Below are positions 45,535-53,477 of a stretch of DNA of 64,000 nt, one piece after another. Numbering within the stretch: position 1 is the stretch's first letter; the number at the start of each line of letters is the position of its first letter. A program made the position numbers and the translations under genes. The stretch is from Zoogloea dura (GTDB lineage Bacteria; Pseudomonadota; Gammaproteobacteria; Burkholderiales; Rhodocyclaceae), in NCBI RefSeq assembly GCF_012927165.1, contig NZ_JABBGA010000002.1, positions 1 to 64,000 on the forward strand, in the 5' to 3' direction. The notes below the pieces were generated by a model. That model was not told the origin of the DNA. It ran no database searches and saw nothing but the letters and a program-made list of their open reading frames with translations.

Positions 45535-47055
45535 ATGCAGATTCCCTACCTGAGTCCAGAAGCCCCCTTTGCCATCCTGCTGATGCTGGCGGGCGCGGCG
45601 CTGATCTTCGGCCCGCTGCGCGCCTGGCGCCGCTCGCTGGTGAATACCGGGGTGTTCTTCATCGTGTGCCTCGCCGGCGACCTGCTGGCCGGCCTGTTGC
45701 ATGGCCAGCTGCAGCCTGGCGTTTTGCGCTGGCTGCGCGAGCTGGCGGTGTTTGGCGAGGGGCTGGCGGTGATCCGCTACCTGGGCCTGGCGCTCTTCAA
45801 TGTGGTGACGCCACGGATGCGGGTGCATATCTCGGGCATCCTGGCCGACATCCTGGTGATTGTCGGCTATGTGGCCTGGGGCTTCCTGCGCCTCAACCTG
45901 GCGGGGATGGAGTTTTCGCACCTGTTTGCCACGTCGGCAGTGCTGACCGCGGTTGTGGCAATCTCGATGCAGGACACGCTGGGTAATCTGCTCGGAGGCC
46001 TGGCGCTGCAGATGGACAACTCGCTGGAGATCGGCGACTGGATCCAGATGGGCGATGTGGCGGGCCGGGTGAGCGATATCCAGTGGCGCTACACCGCCAT
46101 CGTGACCCGCAATGGCGAACGGGTGGTGATTCCCAACAGCCACCTGATGAAGAACCGTTATTCGGTGATCTGCAACAAGCGCCAGTCGGTGCCGCTGCAG
46201 CGCCGCTCGATCAGCTTCAATGTGGATCTGTCGGTGCCTCCGTCACGGGTCACCACCGCGGTGCTGCAGGACGTGCAGACGGCGCGCATCCCCAACCTGA
46301 GCCTTGTGCCTCCTCCCCAGTGCCTGCTGATGGACTTCGGGCAGGGATTTGCGCGTTACCAGTTGCGTTACTGGCTGATGGACCCGGGCCCGGACGAGCT
46401 GACCGACTCGGATGTGCGCCACCACCTGCTGGCCGCGCTGCAACGGGAGGGGATCCGCCTGGCGGTGAGCGATCAGACCATCCACCTGGTGCAGGAGGGC
46501 GAGGCCCACCGGGAAGAGGTGCGGGCCCGCGAGCTGAACCGCCGCCTGCAGGCAATCTCGCGCATCGACCTGTTCTCCCGCCTGTCCGAGGCCGAGCAGC
46601 TGGAGCTGGCCGGCCGGCTGGTGAACGCGCCCTTTGCCGAAGGCGACATCGTGACCCGCCAGGGCGCCATCGCCCACTGGCTGTACATCATCGTGAGCGG
46701 CGAGGCGGAGGCCTGGTGGCAACCGCCCGACGGCAGCCCGCAGCGCCTGCTGGAGCGGCGTGGCCCGGGCAGCGTGTTCGGCGAGCTGGGCCTGATGACC
46801 GGCGCGCCCCGCCGCGCCACGGTGATCGCCGTGTCCGACGTGGAGGCCTACCGCCTCGACAAGGCGGGTTTCGAGCACATCATCCGCGCCCGGCCCGAGA
46901 TCGCCGAAGGCGTTACCGGTATCCTGCAGCAGCGCATGGCCCACTTCCAGGCGCTGGAGCAGGGCCATGCCAATGGACAGCCCGCGGGCAACAGCAGCCC
47001 GCCCTCCGACGTCGCCGCGCTCGGGCGCAAGATCCGCGAGTTTTTCGGGCTCTAG
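45535..47055 (+). CDS. MscS-type mechanosensitive channel with C-terminal cyclic-nucleotide-binding domain
   Basis: 506 residues. Transmembrane helices lie at about 10-30, 38-58, 80-95 and 105-125. The MscS pore and beta domain follow (TAVVAISMQDTLGNLLGGLALQMDNSLEIGDWI split around 135-175; VIPNSHLMKNRYSV). The C-terminal part (about 335-465) is a cNMP-binding domain with GDIVTRQGAIAHWLYIIVSG and GSVFGELGLMTGAPRRATV, which matches the phosphate-binding cassette. Such fusions gate ion flow by nucleotide binding instead of, or as well as, tension. An unlinked gene between housekeeping neighbours. Confidence 0.9.
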   Translation: MQIPYLSPEAPFAILLMLAGAALIFGPLRAWRRSLVNTGVFFIVCLAGDLLAGLLHGQLQPGVLRWLRELAVFGEGLAVIRYLGLALFNVVTPRMRVHISGILADILVIVGYVAWGFLRLNLAGMEFSHLFATSAVLTAVVAISMQDTLGNLLGGLALQMDNSLEIGDWIQMGDVAGRVSDIQWRYTAIVTRNGERVVIPNSHLMKNRYSVICNKRQSVPLQRRSISFNVDLSVPPSRVTTAVLQDVQTARIPNLSLVPPPQCLLMDFGQGFARYQLRYWLMDPGPDELTDSDVRHHLLAALQREGIRLAVSDQTIHLVQEGEAHREEVRARELNRRLQAISRIDLFSRLSEAEQLELAGRLVNAPFAEGDIVTRQGAIAHWLYIIVSGEAEAWWQPPDGSPQRLLERRGPGSVFGELGLMTGAPRRATVIAVSDVEAYRLDKAGFEHIIRARPEIAEGVTGILQQRMAHFQALEQGHANGQPAGNSSPPSDVAALGRKIREFFGL

Positions 47056-47112
47056 GCCCGAACCCGCAAGCCGCATTTCATCCCGTACTTCAATTCAGAA
47101 AGCCGAGTTTCC

Positions 47113-48147
47113 ATGGCCACACCGAGCCCCCTGACCACCTCTCTGGTCACATCACTGAACGCCGCCTTCCAGGCCCGCGAGGCCCTGATGGCGCGCCTTC
47201 TTGCCGAGGGCACCGATGCGTACCGGCTGTTTCACGGAACCGTCGAAGGCCGGCCGGGCCTGACCGTGGACCGCTACGGCAGCCTGGTGCTGGTGCAGAG
47301 CTTCCACTCGCCCCTGAGCGACGACGAGGAGAGCGAGGTCGAAGCCTTCTACACCAGCGTGCTGCCCGGCGTGGACGTGGTCTACAACAACCGCAGCCAC
47401 GCCAATTCGCGCATTGCCAACCCGCTGCCGCCCGAGCGCCTGGCCAAAGCCGAAGCCCTGCGGGAGTTTTCTGAGCTGGGTGTGAAGTACACCGTGCAGG
47501 CGCGCCACCAGGGGCAGGACCCGTGGCTGTTCCTGGACCTGCGGGCAGCCCGCCGGCGGGTGATGGCGGAAGCGCCGGGCAAGTCGCTGCTGAACGTGTT
47601 TGCCTACACCTGCGGCGTCGGCGTGGCGGCGGCCAAGGCCGGCGCGGCGCACGTGGTGAATGTGGATTTTGCGGAGTCCAGCCTGTCGGTGGGCAAGGCC
47701 AACGCCCGCCTCAACGAGCTGCCCATCCGCTTGCGCTTCGTGAAGAGCGATGCCTTTGCCGCCCTTCGCCAGTATTCCGGCATCGGCCAGCCCAAGCTGG
47801 TGCGCGGCAAGCGCATGCCCCCCTTCCCGCAGCTGGAGAAGCACGCCTTCGATCTGGTCTTCCTGGACCCGCCGCGCTATGCCAAGAGTGCCTTCGGCGT
47901 GGTGGACCTGATCAACGACTACCCGGCCCTGTTCAAGCCGGCGCTGCTGTGCGCCGCCCCCGGCGGCACCCTGGTGTGCTGCAACAACGTGGCTCAGGTG
48001 GACCGTGACGCGTGGGTGGACCAGCTGGTGCGCAGCGCCCGCAAGATCGGGCGCGAGGTGCGGGACGTGGAGTGGATCACCCCGGAAGAGGATTTCCCCA
48101 GCAGCGATGGCAACCCGCCGCTGAAGACGGTGTTGCTGCGGGTGTAG
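47113..48147 (+). CDS. Class I SAM-dependent rRNA methyltransferase, RlmI-like
   Basis: 344 residues. An N-terminal RNA-binding part (YRLFHGTVEGRPGLTVDRYG) precedes a Rossmann domain with the SAM motif VFAYTCGVGVAAAKAGA (about 163-180), the acidic VNVDFAESSL and the catalytic LVFLDPPRYAKS. This is the pattern of RlmI/RlmK-type 23S rRNA cytosine/guanine methyltransferases. It is shorter than RlmI (about 396) and seems to lack a full PUA domain, so the exact target base is uncertain. Confidence 0.85.
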   Translation: MATPSPLTTSLVTSLNAAFQAREALMARLLAEGTDAYRLFHGTVEGRPGLTVDRYGSLVLVQSFHSPLSDDEESEVEAFYTSVLPGVDVVYNNRSHANSRIANPLPPERLAKAEALREFSELGVKYTVQARHQGQDPWLFLDLRAARRRVMAEAPGKSLLNVFAYTCGVGVAAAKAGAAHVVNVDFAESSLSVGKANARLNELPIRLRFVKSDAFAALRQYSGIGQPKLVRGKRMPPFPQLEKHAFDLVFLDPPRYAKSAFGVVDLINDYPALFKPALLCAAPGGTLVCCNNVAQVDRDAWVDQLVRSARKIGREVRDVEWITPEEDFPSSDGNPPLKTVLLRV

Positions 48148-48162
48148 TGAACGGCACGGCAC

Positions 48163-48181
48163 GGGCGGCGGAAAGCCGCCC
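48163..48181. terminator. Shared hairpin between convergent genes
   Basis: GGGCGGC (48163-48169), loop GGAAA, GCCGCCC (48175-48181) lies between the convergent methyltransferase and GTPase genes. It has no T tract on either strand but is placed as a bidirectional terminator. Confidence 0.5.
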
Positions 48182-48190
48182 CGGCGGCCC

Positions 48191-49126
48191 TTACAGCTCG
48201 GCTTCGTCGTCGGACCTGCCGGCTTCCTTATCGGCGGCTTCGGCTGCTTTGGCTGCCTTGGCGGCGGCGTGGGCTTCGACCATGGCGGCACGGCTGGCGG
48301 GGGATTCGAGGCTGACCCGGCCGAGGGCGCCGTCGCGGTAGTCCTGCAGCAGGATCAGCGAGGCTTTTTCCAGGTCGAGGGCGCCGCCCTTGAGACGGCA
48401 GCCGCGACGCTGGGCGATGGCTTCCACCAGGGCCGGACCGTCGAGCCCGTCCACCGGAATGCCGTAGCGCTTGGCCACCAGCGCCGGGTAGCGGGCCAGC
48501 AGCACGTCGCCGAGGAAGTTGGCCACGGCTTCGTCGATCACCGCATTGCGGCCGATGGCGTGGCTGGCGGCCAGCATGTAGCCGTCGGAGTCGTGCTCGA
48601 TCTTCGGCCACATCATGCCCGGGGTGTCGGTGAGGGTCATGGTGGGCGACAGGTCGAGGATCTGCTGGCTCTTGGTGACCGCCGGCTCGTCGCCGACCTT
48701 GCACACGCGCTTTTTGAGCAGGGCGTTCATCAGCGTGGATTTGCCGACGTTGGGGATGCCCATGATCATCATGCGCAAAGGCTTGAGGCGGTCGTTGCGG
48801 TGGGGCGCCAGGGGCTTGCAGAAGCCGGTGATCTTGGCCACGTCGGAGGGCTTCTTGCAGGACAGGGCCACCGCCTTGACACCCTTCTGGGCGTTGAAAT
48901 ACGCCAGCCACTGGGCGGTGACGTCGGGGTCGGCGAGATCGGCCTTGTTGAGCACCTTGAGGCAGGGACGCTGCCGGTGCTGGCGGATCTCGCGGATCAT
49001 GGGGTTGCTGCTCGCTTCCGGCAGGCGGGCGTCGAGCACTTCGATGACCACGTCGATGCGCTCCATGCTTTCCGACGCCTTCTTGCGGGCGGAAGTCATG
49101 TGACCGGGGAACCACTGGATTGACAT
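48191..49126 (-). CDS. YlqF/RbgA-type ribosome-assembly GTPase
   Basis: 311 residues with circularly permuted GTPase motifs: G4 NKADLAD near 60, G5-like SCKK near 90, G1 GIPNVGKSTL near 124, and G3 DTPGMMWPK near 168. The N-terminus IQWFPGHMTSARK is the YlqF hallmark. The family binds the large ribosomal subunit during late assembly. The C-terminus carries a low-complexity Ala/Lys/Glu tail (AAKAAKAAEAADKEAG) that varies between species. Confidence 0.92.
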   Translation of the reverse strand: MSIQWFPGHMTSARKKASESMERIDVVIEVLDARLPEASSNPMIREIRQHRQRPCLKVLNKADLADPDVTAQWLAYFNAQKGVKAVALSCKKPSDVAKITGFCKPLAPHRNDRLKPLRMMIMGIPNVGKSTLMNALLKKRVCKVGDEPAVTKSQQILDLSPTMTLTDTPGMMWPKIEHDSDGYMLAASHAIGRNAVIDEAVANFLGDVLLARYPALVAKRYGIPVDGLDGPALVEAIAQRRGCRLKGGALDLEKASLILLQDYRDGALGRVSLESPASRAAMVEAHAAAKAAKAAEAADKEAGRSDDEAEL

Positions 49127-49210
49127 GGCGTGCGTTGAATCAATGAAAGCCTGCCATTATCAGGGCAAAATGTCGGCCCTCGAAGGAAACTCTGCCGGAT
49201 ACTCCGCCCC

Positions 49211-49786
49211 ATGAACCACGAAGAAGTCATCGCCGCCACCCGTGAGTGGCTCGAAAAGGCCGTCATCGGCCTCAACCTGTGCCCTTTTGCGAAGGCGGTG
49301 TATGTGAAGGACCAGGTCCGGATCGTCGTCAGCGACGCCCGCCACCTGGATGGTTTCCTGGAAGACCTGGACCGGGAGCTGGACCATCTGGCCGAGGTGG
49401 ATCCGGAAGTGACCGACACCACCCTTCTGGTACATCCGAGCCTGTTCCCCGACTTCCTGCTGTTCAACGATGTGCTGGAGATTGCCGACGAGGCGATCAC
49501 CGAGCATGAGCTGGACGGGGTGATCCAGATCGCCAGCTTCCACCCGGACTTCCAGTTCGAGGGCACCGAGCCGGACGACATCACCAATTTCACCAACCGC
49601 TCGCCCTTCCCCACCCTGCACCTGATCCGCGAGGCCAGCATCGACAAGGCGGTGGAGGCCTTCCCCGAGGCCGAGACGATCTACGAGCGGAACATGGAGA
49701 CCCTGCGCAAGCTGGGCATCGCCGGCTGGAAGGCCCTGGGCCTGTCGGTTTCCGCGAACAATGGCCCGGAACATGGCGAAAAATAA
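49211..49786 (+). CDS. DUF1415 protein
   Basis: 191 residues matching DUF1415, with the motif VIGLNLCPFAKAVYVKDQVR near the N-terminus and the later block HPDFQFEGTEPDDITNFTNR followed by SPFPTLHLIREAS. The Cys-Pro-Phe motif and the conserved acidic and His residues hint at metal or redox chemistry, but the family has no proven function. It starts divergently from the GTPase gene and overlaps the next gene by 26 bases, so it forms an operon with the methyltransferase and hypothetical genes downstream. Confidence 0.9.
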   Translation: MNHEEVIAATREWLEKAVIGLNLCPFAKAVYVKDQVRIVVSDARHLDGFLEDLDRELDHLAEVDPEVTDTTLLVHPSLFPDFLLFNDVLEIADEAITEHELDGVIQIASFHPDFQFEGTEPDDITNFTNRSPFPTLHLIREASIDKAVEAFPEAETIYERNMETLRKLGIAGWKALGLSVSANNGPEHGEK

Positions 49787-50627
49787 GCCCGCTGGCGAGG
49801 CCAGGCCGGTGGCCCATCCGGAGATCCGCCCCGGGCAGTCCGTCGAGCTGCTCAAGGAACTGCACATCCTGACCCGCGACGGCCAGCTCAACCAGGACAG
49901 CCGGCGCAAGCTGAAGCAGGTCTATCACCTGTACCAGTTCATCGAGCCGCTGCTCGCCGAGGTGCTGGCCGAGACCGGCGACCTGAGCCTGGCCGACCAC
50001 GGAGCAGGCAAGTCCTACCTGGGCTTCATCCTTTACGACCTGTTCCTGAAGGACAAGCCGGCCGGCACCATCTACGGCATCGAGACCCGCGCCGAGCTGG
50101 TGCAGCGCTCACGCGAGCTGGCGGAGCGCCTGGCCTTTCCGCGGATGCGCTTCCTGGACCTGAGCGTGGAGGCATCGACCCGCTCCGAGGCCCTGCCCGA
50201 GCGCATCGACGTGGTGACGGCACTGCACGCCTGCAACACCGCCACCGACGACGCGATCCAGTTTGCCTTCGCCAAGCAGGCCCGCTTCGTGGTGCTGGTG
50301 CCGTGCTGCCAGGCGGAGGTGGCTTCGGTCATGCGCCACAACAAGAACGCGAGCTTCGGCATGACGCCCCTGTCGGAGATCTGGCGCCATCCGATCCACA
50401 CCCGCGAGTTCGGCAGCCAGCTCACCAACGCCCTGCGCTGCCTGCAGCTGGAAGCCCACGGCTACCAGGTGACGGTGACCGAGCTGGTGGGCTGGGAGCA
50501 CTCCATGAAGAACGAGCTGATCGTGGCCCGCTACACCGGCCAGCCGCGCAAGAACGCCATGGAGCGCATCGAGGCGATCCTGGCCGAGCTCAATCTGACC
50601 GAACTGCGAGGCCGCTTCGCATGCTGA
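49761..50627 (+). CDS. SAM-dependent methyltransferase (Methyltransf_32-like)
   Basis: 288 residues. The SAM-binding region is LADHGAGKSYLGFILYD (about 74-90) followed by IYGIETRAELV. A later DVVTALHACNTATDDAI and VLVPCCQAEVA (Cys-Cys) are typical of the family that includes tRNA:m4X-type and GSTCD-like enzymes. The substrate is unknown. The start is either 49761 or the second ATG at 49773; both overlap the DUF1415 stop. It ends overlapping the next start by seven bases (50621-50627). Confidence 0.83.
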   Translation: MARNMAKNKPAGEARPVAHPEIRPGQSVELLKELHILTRDGQLNQDSRRKLKQVYHLYQFIEPLLAEVLAETGDLSLADHGAGKSYLGFILYDLFLKDKPAGTIYGIETRAELVQRSRELAERLAFPRMRFLDLSVEASTRSEALPERIDVVTALHACNTATDDAIQFAFAKQARFVVLVPCCQAEVASVMRHNKNASFGMTPLSEIWRHPIHTREFGSQLTNALRCLQLEAHGYQVTVTELVGWEHSMKNELIVARYTGQPRKNAMERIEAILAELNLTELRGRFAC

Positions 50628-51271
50628 GCGAGGCCGGGGTGGCCCTGGCGCTGCTGGCCGGCATCGCCCTGGCACCTCGCCTGCCGCACCTGCGCAGACG
50701 CTATGACACGGCCGCCCTGCAGGCGCTGACACGCCGCCCGGATGCCAATCCGGGGGATGAACGCCTCAAGCTGGAGCTGGCGGCCTGGGCTCGCACGGGA
50801 GCGGGAAACGGTGCCACCCTGCTGCCCTGGCAGCGCCCGCGGGTTCCGTTGCCACTGGCCATCCGCAGCGTGGAGGGCAGACATGAGAACACCCTGGTGC
50901 ACTTTGCCTATCGGCTGGCGGGTTACCACCAGCTGGATGAACGCAGCCGCCTGGGCGGGCTGATCTACCGCATCGGCGTGCAGCTGCGCCCGCTGCTGTG
51001 GTTTGCCCCGCGCCGGCCGGGGACGCCCTGGGACGACTGCTGGCTGACTGCGGTGGACGCACCGCGGCTGCTTGCGCTGGCCCGCTGGCGGCCCCGCCGC
51101 CCCACCCTGATCGTGCTGGACCGGCTGCAGCCCGCTGAAGTCTCACGCGTGATGGAAGCCCTGACCCACGCCGCCAGCCTGGCCGATCAACCCATCCGGG
51201 TGGTGGTGCTCAGCCGGGACAACCAGGCCGGCAAGACGCCGTCCCAGCGGAAGGCTCAGCGGAAGGGATAG
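50621..51271 (+). CDS. Hypothetical protein, possible membrane anchor
   Basis: 216 residues, Arg- and Leu-rich, beginning with a hydrophobic stretch (GVALALLAGIALA) that could anchor it. Recognisable blocks are LVHFAYRLAGYHQLDERSRLG and RRPTLIVLDRLQPAEVSRVME, which do not match a family I know. The overlap with the methyltransferase gene (ATGCTGA) supports it as a real co-translated gene. Its last 16 bases overlap the end of the convergent DUF4124 gene. Confidence 0.6.
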   Translation: MLSEAGVALALLAGIALAPRLPHLRRRYDTAALQALTRRPDANPGDERLKLELAAWARTGAGNGATLLPWQRPRVPLPLAIRSVEGRHENTLVHFAYRLAGYHQLDERSRLGGLIYRIGVQLRPLLWFAPRRPGTPWDDCWLTAVDAPRLLALARWRPRRPTLIVLDRLQPAEVSRVMEALTHAASLADQPIRVVVLSRDNQAGKTPSQRKAQRKG

Positions 51272-51774
51272 CCGCGCATCTGCACCTGCCGCTCCGGCAC
51301 CTCCGGACGCGGCGGCCTGGGCTGCACCGCCACAGGCGGCCGCCGCGGCACGATGGGCACCGGCCGCACAATAACAAGCCGGTCCCGCTCCAGCTCCAGC
51401 TCGGCCTGCCGCTGGGCATTCAGTTCAGCCTGGCGTTCGGCCTGGCGCTCCGCCTCGTAGCGGCGCTGCCGGTCGGCGGCCTCGAGGGTCTGACGATATT
51501 CCAGCACACGGGCCTGATGGATCAGCCGTTCCGACCGGTCTTCCGCCGCAGCCTGCTCCCGCGGGGTCAGGGGCGGCGGCGTCTCGACCCGGCTGACCTG
51601 GCTCGCCCCGACGCAGGGCGTGTCCGTGTAGGTCACCTTGCCGTCCGCCCCCACACATTTGTAGACCGCCAGCGCCGGGCCGCTGAAGCCCAGCCCGGCT
51701 CCCGTCACAAGCAGGGCGGCCAGCAGGGCGCGTAGGGGCCCCCGAGTTTGTGTCTGTTCCATGGCCTCGACCAT
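51256..51774 (-). CDS. DUF4124 periplasmic protein
   Basis: A signal peptide (ALLAALLVTGAGLGFSGPALA) is followed directly by the DUF4124 motif YKCVGADGKVTYTDTPC with its two Cys. The remaining two thirds are a charged coiled-coil-like segment (RQAERQAELNAQRQAELE) and a Pro-rich tail. The start could be 51774 (172 residues) or ATG 51762 (168 residues); an in-frame upstream start at 51840 adds an unlikely N-terminus. DUF4124 proteins are exported and of unknown function. Confidence 0.8.
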   Translation of the reverse strand: MVEAMEQTQTRGPLRALLAALLVTGAGLGFSGPALAVYKCVGADGKVTYTDTPCVGASQVSRVETPPPLTPREQAAAEDRSERLIHQARVLEYRQTLEAADRQRRYEAERQAERQAELNAQRQAELELERDRLVIVRPVPIVPRRPPVAVQPRPPRPEVPERQVQMRGYPFR

Positions 51775-51960
51775 CCTTCCTGATCCCACCCGCGGTGGGA
51801 CTGCCTTGCCTCTGAAGATTAGGTCCGCGACGGATTTCACGCCAGCCCGCCGTCAAACCACAGCCTACCGCTCAAGCAACTCACACACTTCACCTGACTT
51901 ACAGGGTCGGGGATGAAATGCGCAGCCATTGACAACACCTCACCTGGCCGTGCCACACGC

Positions 51961-52884
51961 TCAGGCGGGATCCGGCACGACCTCGCGCGCCCCGCCTTCC
52001 TGCGGAAAGGCCAGCAGCATGGGTTCGAACCGGGCCTTGCGTTTCCAGAAGAGCAGACCTTCGCCACCCTGCTCCAGACAACCATAGGTGATGTACTGGA
52101 TCCCCTGGCTCTCGGGCGCATCGGCGCGCAACAGCCACCGGATGATGTCCATATGCAGGAGCATCATCACACCTCCGTGCAGGTGATCACCATGCCCCAT
52201 GAATTCCGCATAGCGCACGGTATTGCCAACACGGTGCAGGCGCACGTAGGCCACCAGCTTCCGGTCGACCACCACCTCCCCCTGCCGATGCCCCGGTGCA
52301 TCGACAAAGACCCCCAGGAAGGCCTCCCAGTGGGATGGGCACGCAAGGGGCGACACGGACTGCAATGCAGCGGGCGGGCCGCCGATGCTGTCCTCGGTCA
52401 GGAATACCGCGTCAAGGACCGGGCCGAATGCCCTGAACACCTTGGATTTCCGGATCTCGCAGATATCGGGTACATGGTTTGAGAAGGCGAACCGGGCAGT
52501 GGTGTAGCCCGTCTCACGGGCCTTCTTCGCACTTCGAACGAAGTTTCCGGACTTCTTGCGCATGACTTTCTCGTAGGCGCCGAAATCCGCAAAGCGGTGA
52601 AGCGGCAGAACGGACGGCACACCTCCCGCCGATATCTGCGCGCCATCCGCCTCCCGTCGGGCATAGCGGGCGTAGTAACGCCGGTAGCGCTTCACCAGGC
52701 GGGCGCAGGCCGGATCCACCTCGCACCCGGCTTCGTGCATGAGCACCCCGGTATCCAGATCATCCACTCCCCGAATATCAAAGACAGCCAACCTTTTCGC
52801 CAACCTGAACGAGAAGACCAGCGGCTCGATGCGCTCGGCATAGACCTTGGAAAAAGAACTTGCCAGCCTGGATACGATTGCCAT
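51961..52884 (-). CDS. GNAT/FemAB-like acyltransferase-like protein
   Basis: 307 residues. The C-terminal half resembles a GNAT fold, with VVVDRKLVAYVRLHRVGNTV as paired strands, GHGDHLHGGVMMLLHMDIIRW as the acyl-CoA-like turn and helix, and YITYGCLEQGGEGLLFWKRK as the closing strand. The middle has a basic segment RKKSGNFVRSAKKARETGY, similar to proteins acting on sugars or peptidoglycan. I cannot name the substrate. It begins 34 bases beyond the tRNA operon terminator, and its own promoter is not obvious. Confidence 0.6.
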   Translation of the reverse strand: MAIVSRLASSFSKVYAERIEPLVFSFRLAKRLAVFDIRGVDDLDTGVLMHEAGCEVDPACARLVKRYRRYYARYARREADGAQISAGGVPSVLPLHRFADFGAYEKVMRKKSGNFVRSAKKARETGYTTARFAFSNHVPDICEIRKSKVFRAFGPVLDAVFLTEDSIGGPPAALQSVSPLACPSHWEAFLGVFVDAPGHRQGEVVVDRKLVAYVRLHRVGNTVRYAEFMGHGDHLHGGVMMLLHMDIIRWLLRADAPESQGIQYITYGCLEQGGEGLLFWKRKARFEPMLLAFPQEGGAREVVPDPA

Positions 52885-52917
52885 GATCGGGGAGGTCCTG
52901 GAGAGCCGCCAACATGC

Positions 52918-52954
52918 AAAAAGCCCACCTTACTGATTGTAAGATGGGCTTTTT
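52918..52954 (-). terminator. Terminator of the tRNA operon
   Basis: A long stem AAAAAGCCCA...TGGGCTTTTT (52918-52927 with 52945-52954), continued by CTTAC/GTAAG, with a short loop. Read from the tRNA side it ends in a T run. Being symmetric, it may work in both directions. Confidence 0.88.
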
Positions 52955-52987
52955 CCTGCTGTGTGCTGCTACACAGCCTTGAATTAC

Positions 52988-53064
52988 TGGGGCGACATAC
53001 CGGGTTCGAACCGGTGACCACTGGAATCACAATCCAGTGCTCTACCAACTGAGCTAATGCCGCC
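52988..53064 (-). tRNA. tRNA-His (anticodon GTG)
   Basis: Minus-strand cloverleaf with the extra 5' G-1 opposite C73, acceptor GCGGCAT/ATGTCGC, anticodon stem-loop CTGGATTGTGATTCCAG and the T-arm GGTTCGAACC. The 3' CCA is encoded. Last gene of the tRNA operon. Confidence 0.96.
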
Positions 53065-53122
53065 ACTGAAGGTCATCGACTTGCGTCGCCAACCCATAAA
53101 ACTAATTATACCAAATTTTGAG

Positions 53123-53196
53123 CCTGCCCGACAGGAATCGAACCTGTAACCCCCGGCTTAGAAGGCCGGTGCTCTATCCAGTTGAGCTACGGGCAG
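53123..53196 (-). tRNA. tRNA-Arg (anticodon TCT)
   Basis: Minus-strand cloverleaf with acceptor CTGCCCG/CGGGCAG, anticodon stem-loop CCGGCCTTCTAAGCCGG and T-loop GGTTCGATTCC. CCA is not encoded. Middle gene of the operon. Confidence 0.95.
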
Positions 53197-53223
53197 ATTG
53201 CCGCGGGCATCGGGGTAAAGCCT

Positions 53224-53300
53224 TGGTCGGGGTGGAGGGATTCGAACCCCCGACATCTTGCTCCCAAAGCAAGCGCGCTACCGGACTGCGCTACACCCCG
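53224..53300 (-). tRNA. tRNA-Pro (anticodon TGG)
   Basis: Minus-strand cloverleaf with acceptor CGGGGTG/CACCCCG, anticodon stem-loop CTTGCTTTGGGAGCAAG and encoded CCA. First gene of the Pro-Arg-His operon, whose order resembles proteobacterial argX-hisR-proM-type clusters. Confidence 0.96.
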
Positions 53301-53364
53301 AGAGGCGCGAATAATACCTATCCAACCGGGCCTCGTCAAACCTCTTTGATAAATTTTTTCTTGG
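53301..53364 (-). promoter_or_regulatory. Sigma-70 promoter of the tRNA operon with UP element
   Basis: On the minus strand the -35 is TTGACG (53334-53339), the spacer is 17 bases (53317-53333), and the -10 is TATTAT (53311-53316). A GC-rich discriminator (53301-53310), typical of stringently controlled stable-RNA promoters, precedes the first tRNA. An A/T-rich UP-like stretch lies at about 53344-53364. Confidence 0.85.
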
Positions 53365-53477
53365 GTAGGCCGTTGATCCGGGCGGAACACTTTTTTGCAC
53401 GGTTCGTGGCAAGCCGCATGATTTCCCACCTATGGCAGCACACCAAGGCTGAACTCTCCAAGGATAATGAGGGCTCG

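Noticed and set aside
53118-53477. N-terminal extension of the histidine kinase frame to 53118
   Set aside because: It translates the antisense of tRNA-Arg and tRNA-Pro, a common artefact. ATG 53478 has a proper ribosome binding site and signal-like start.
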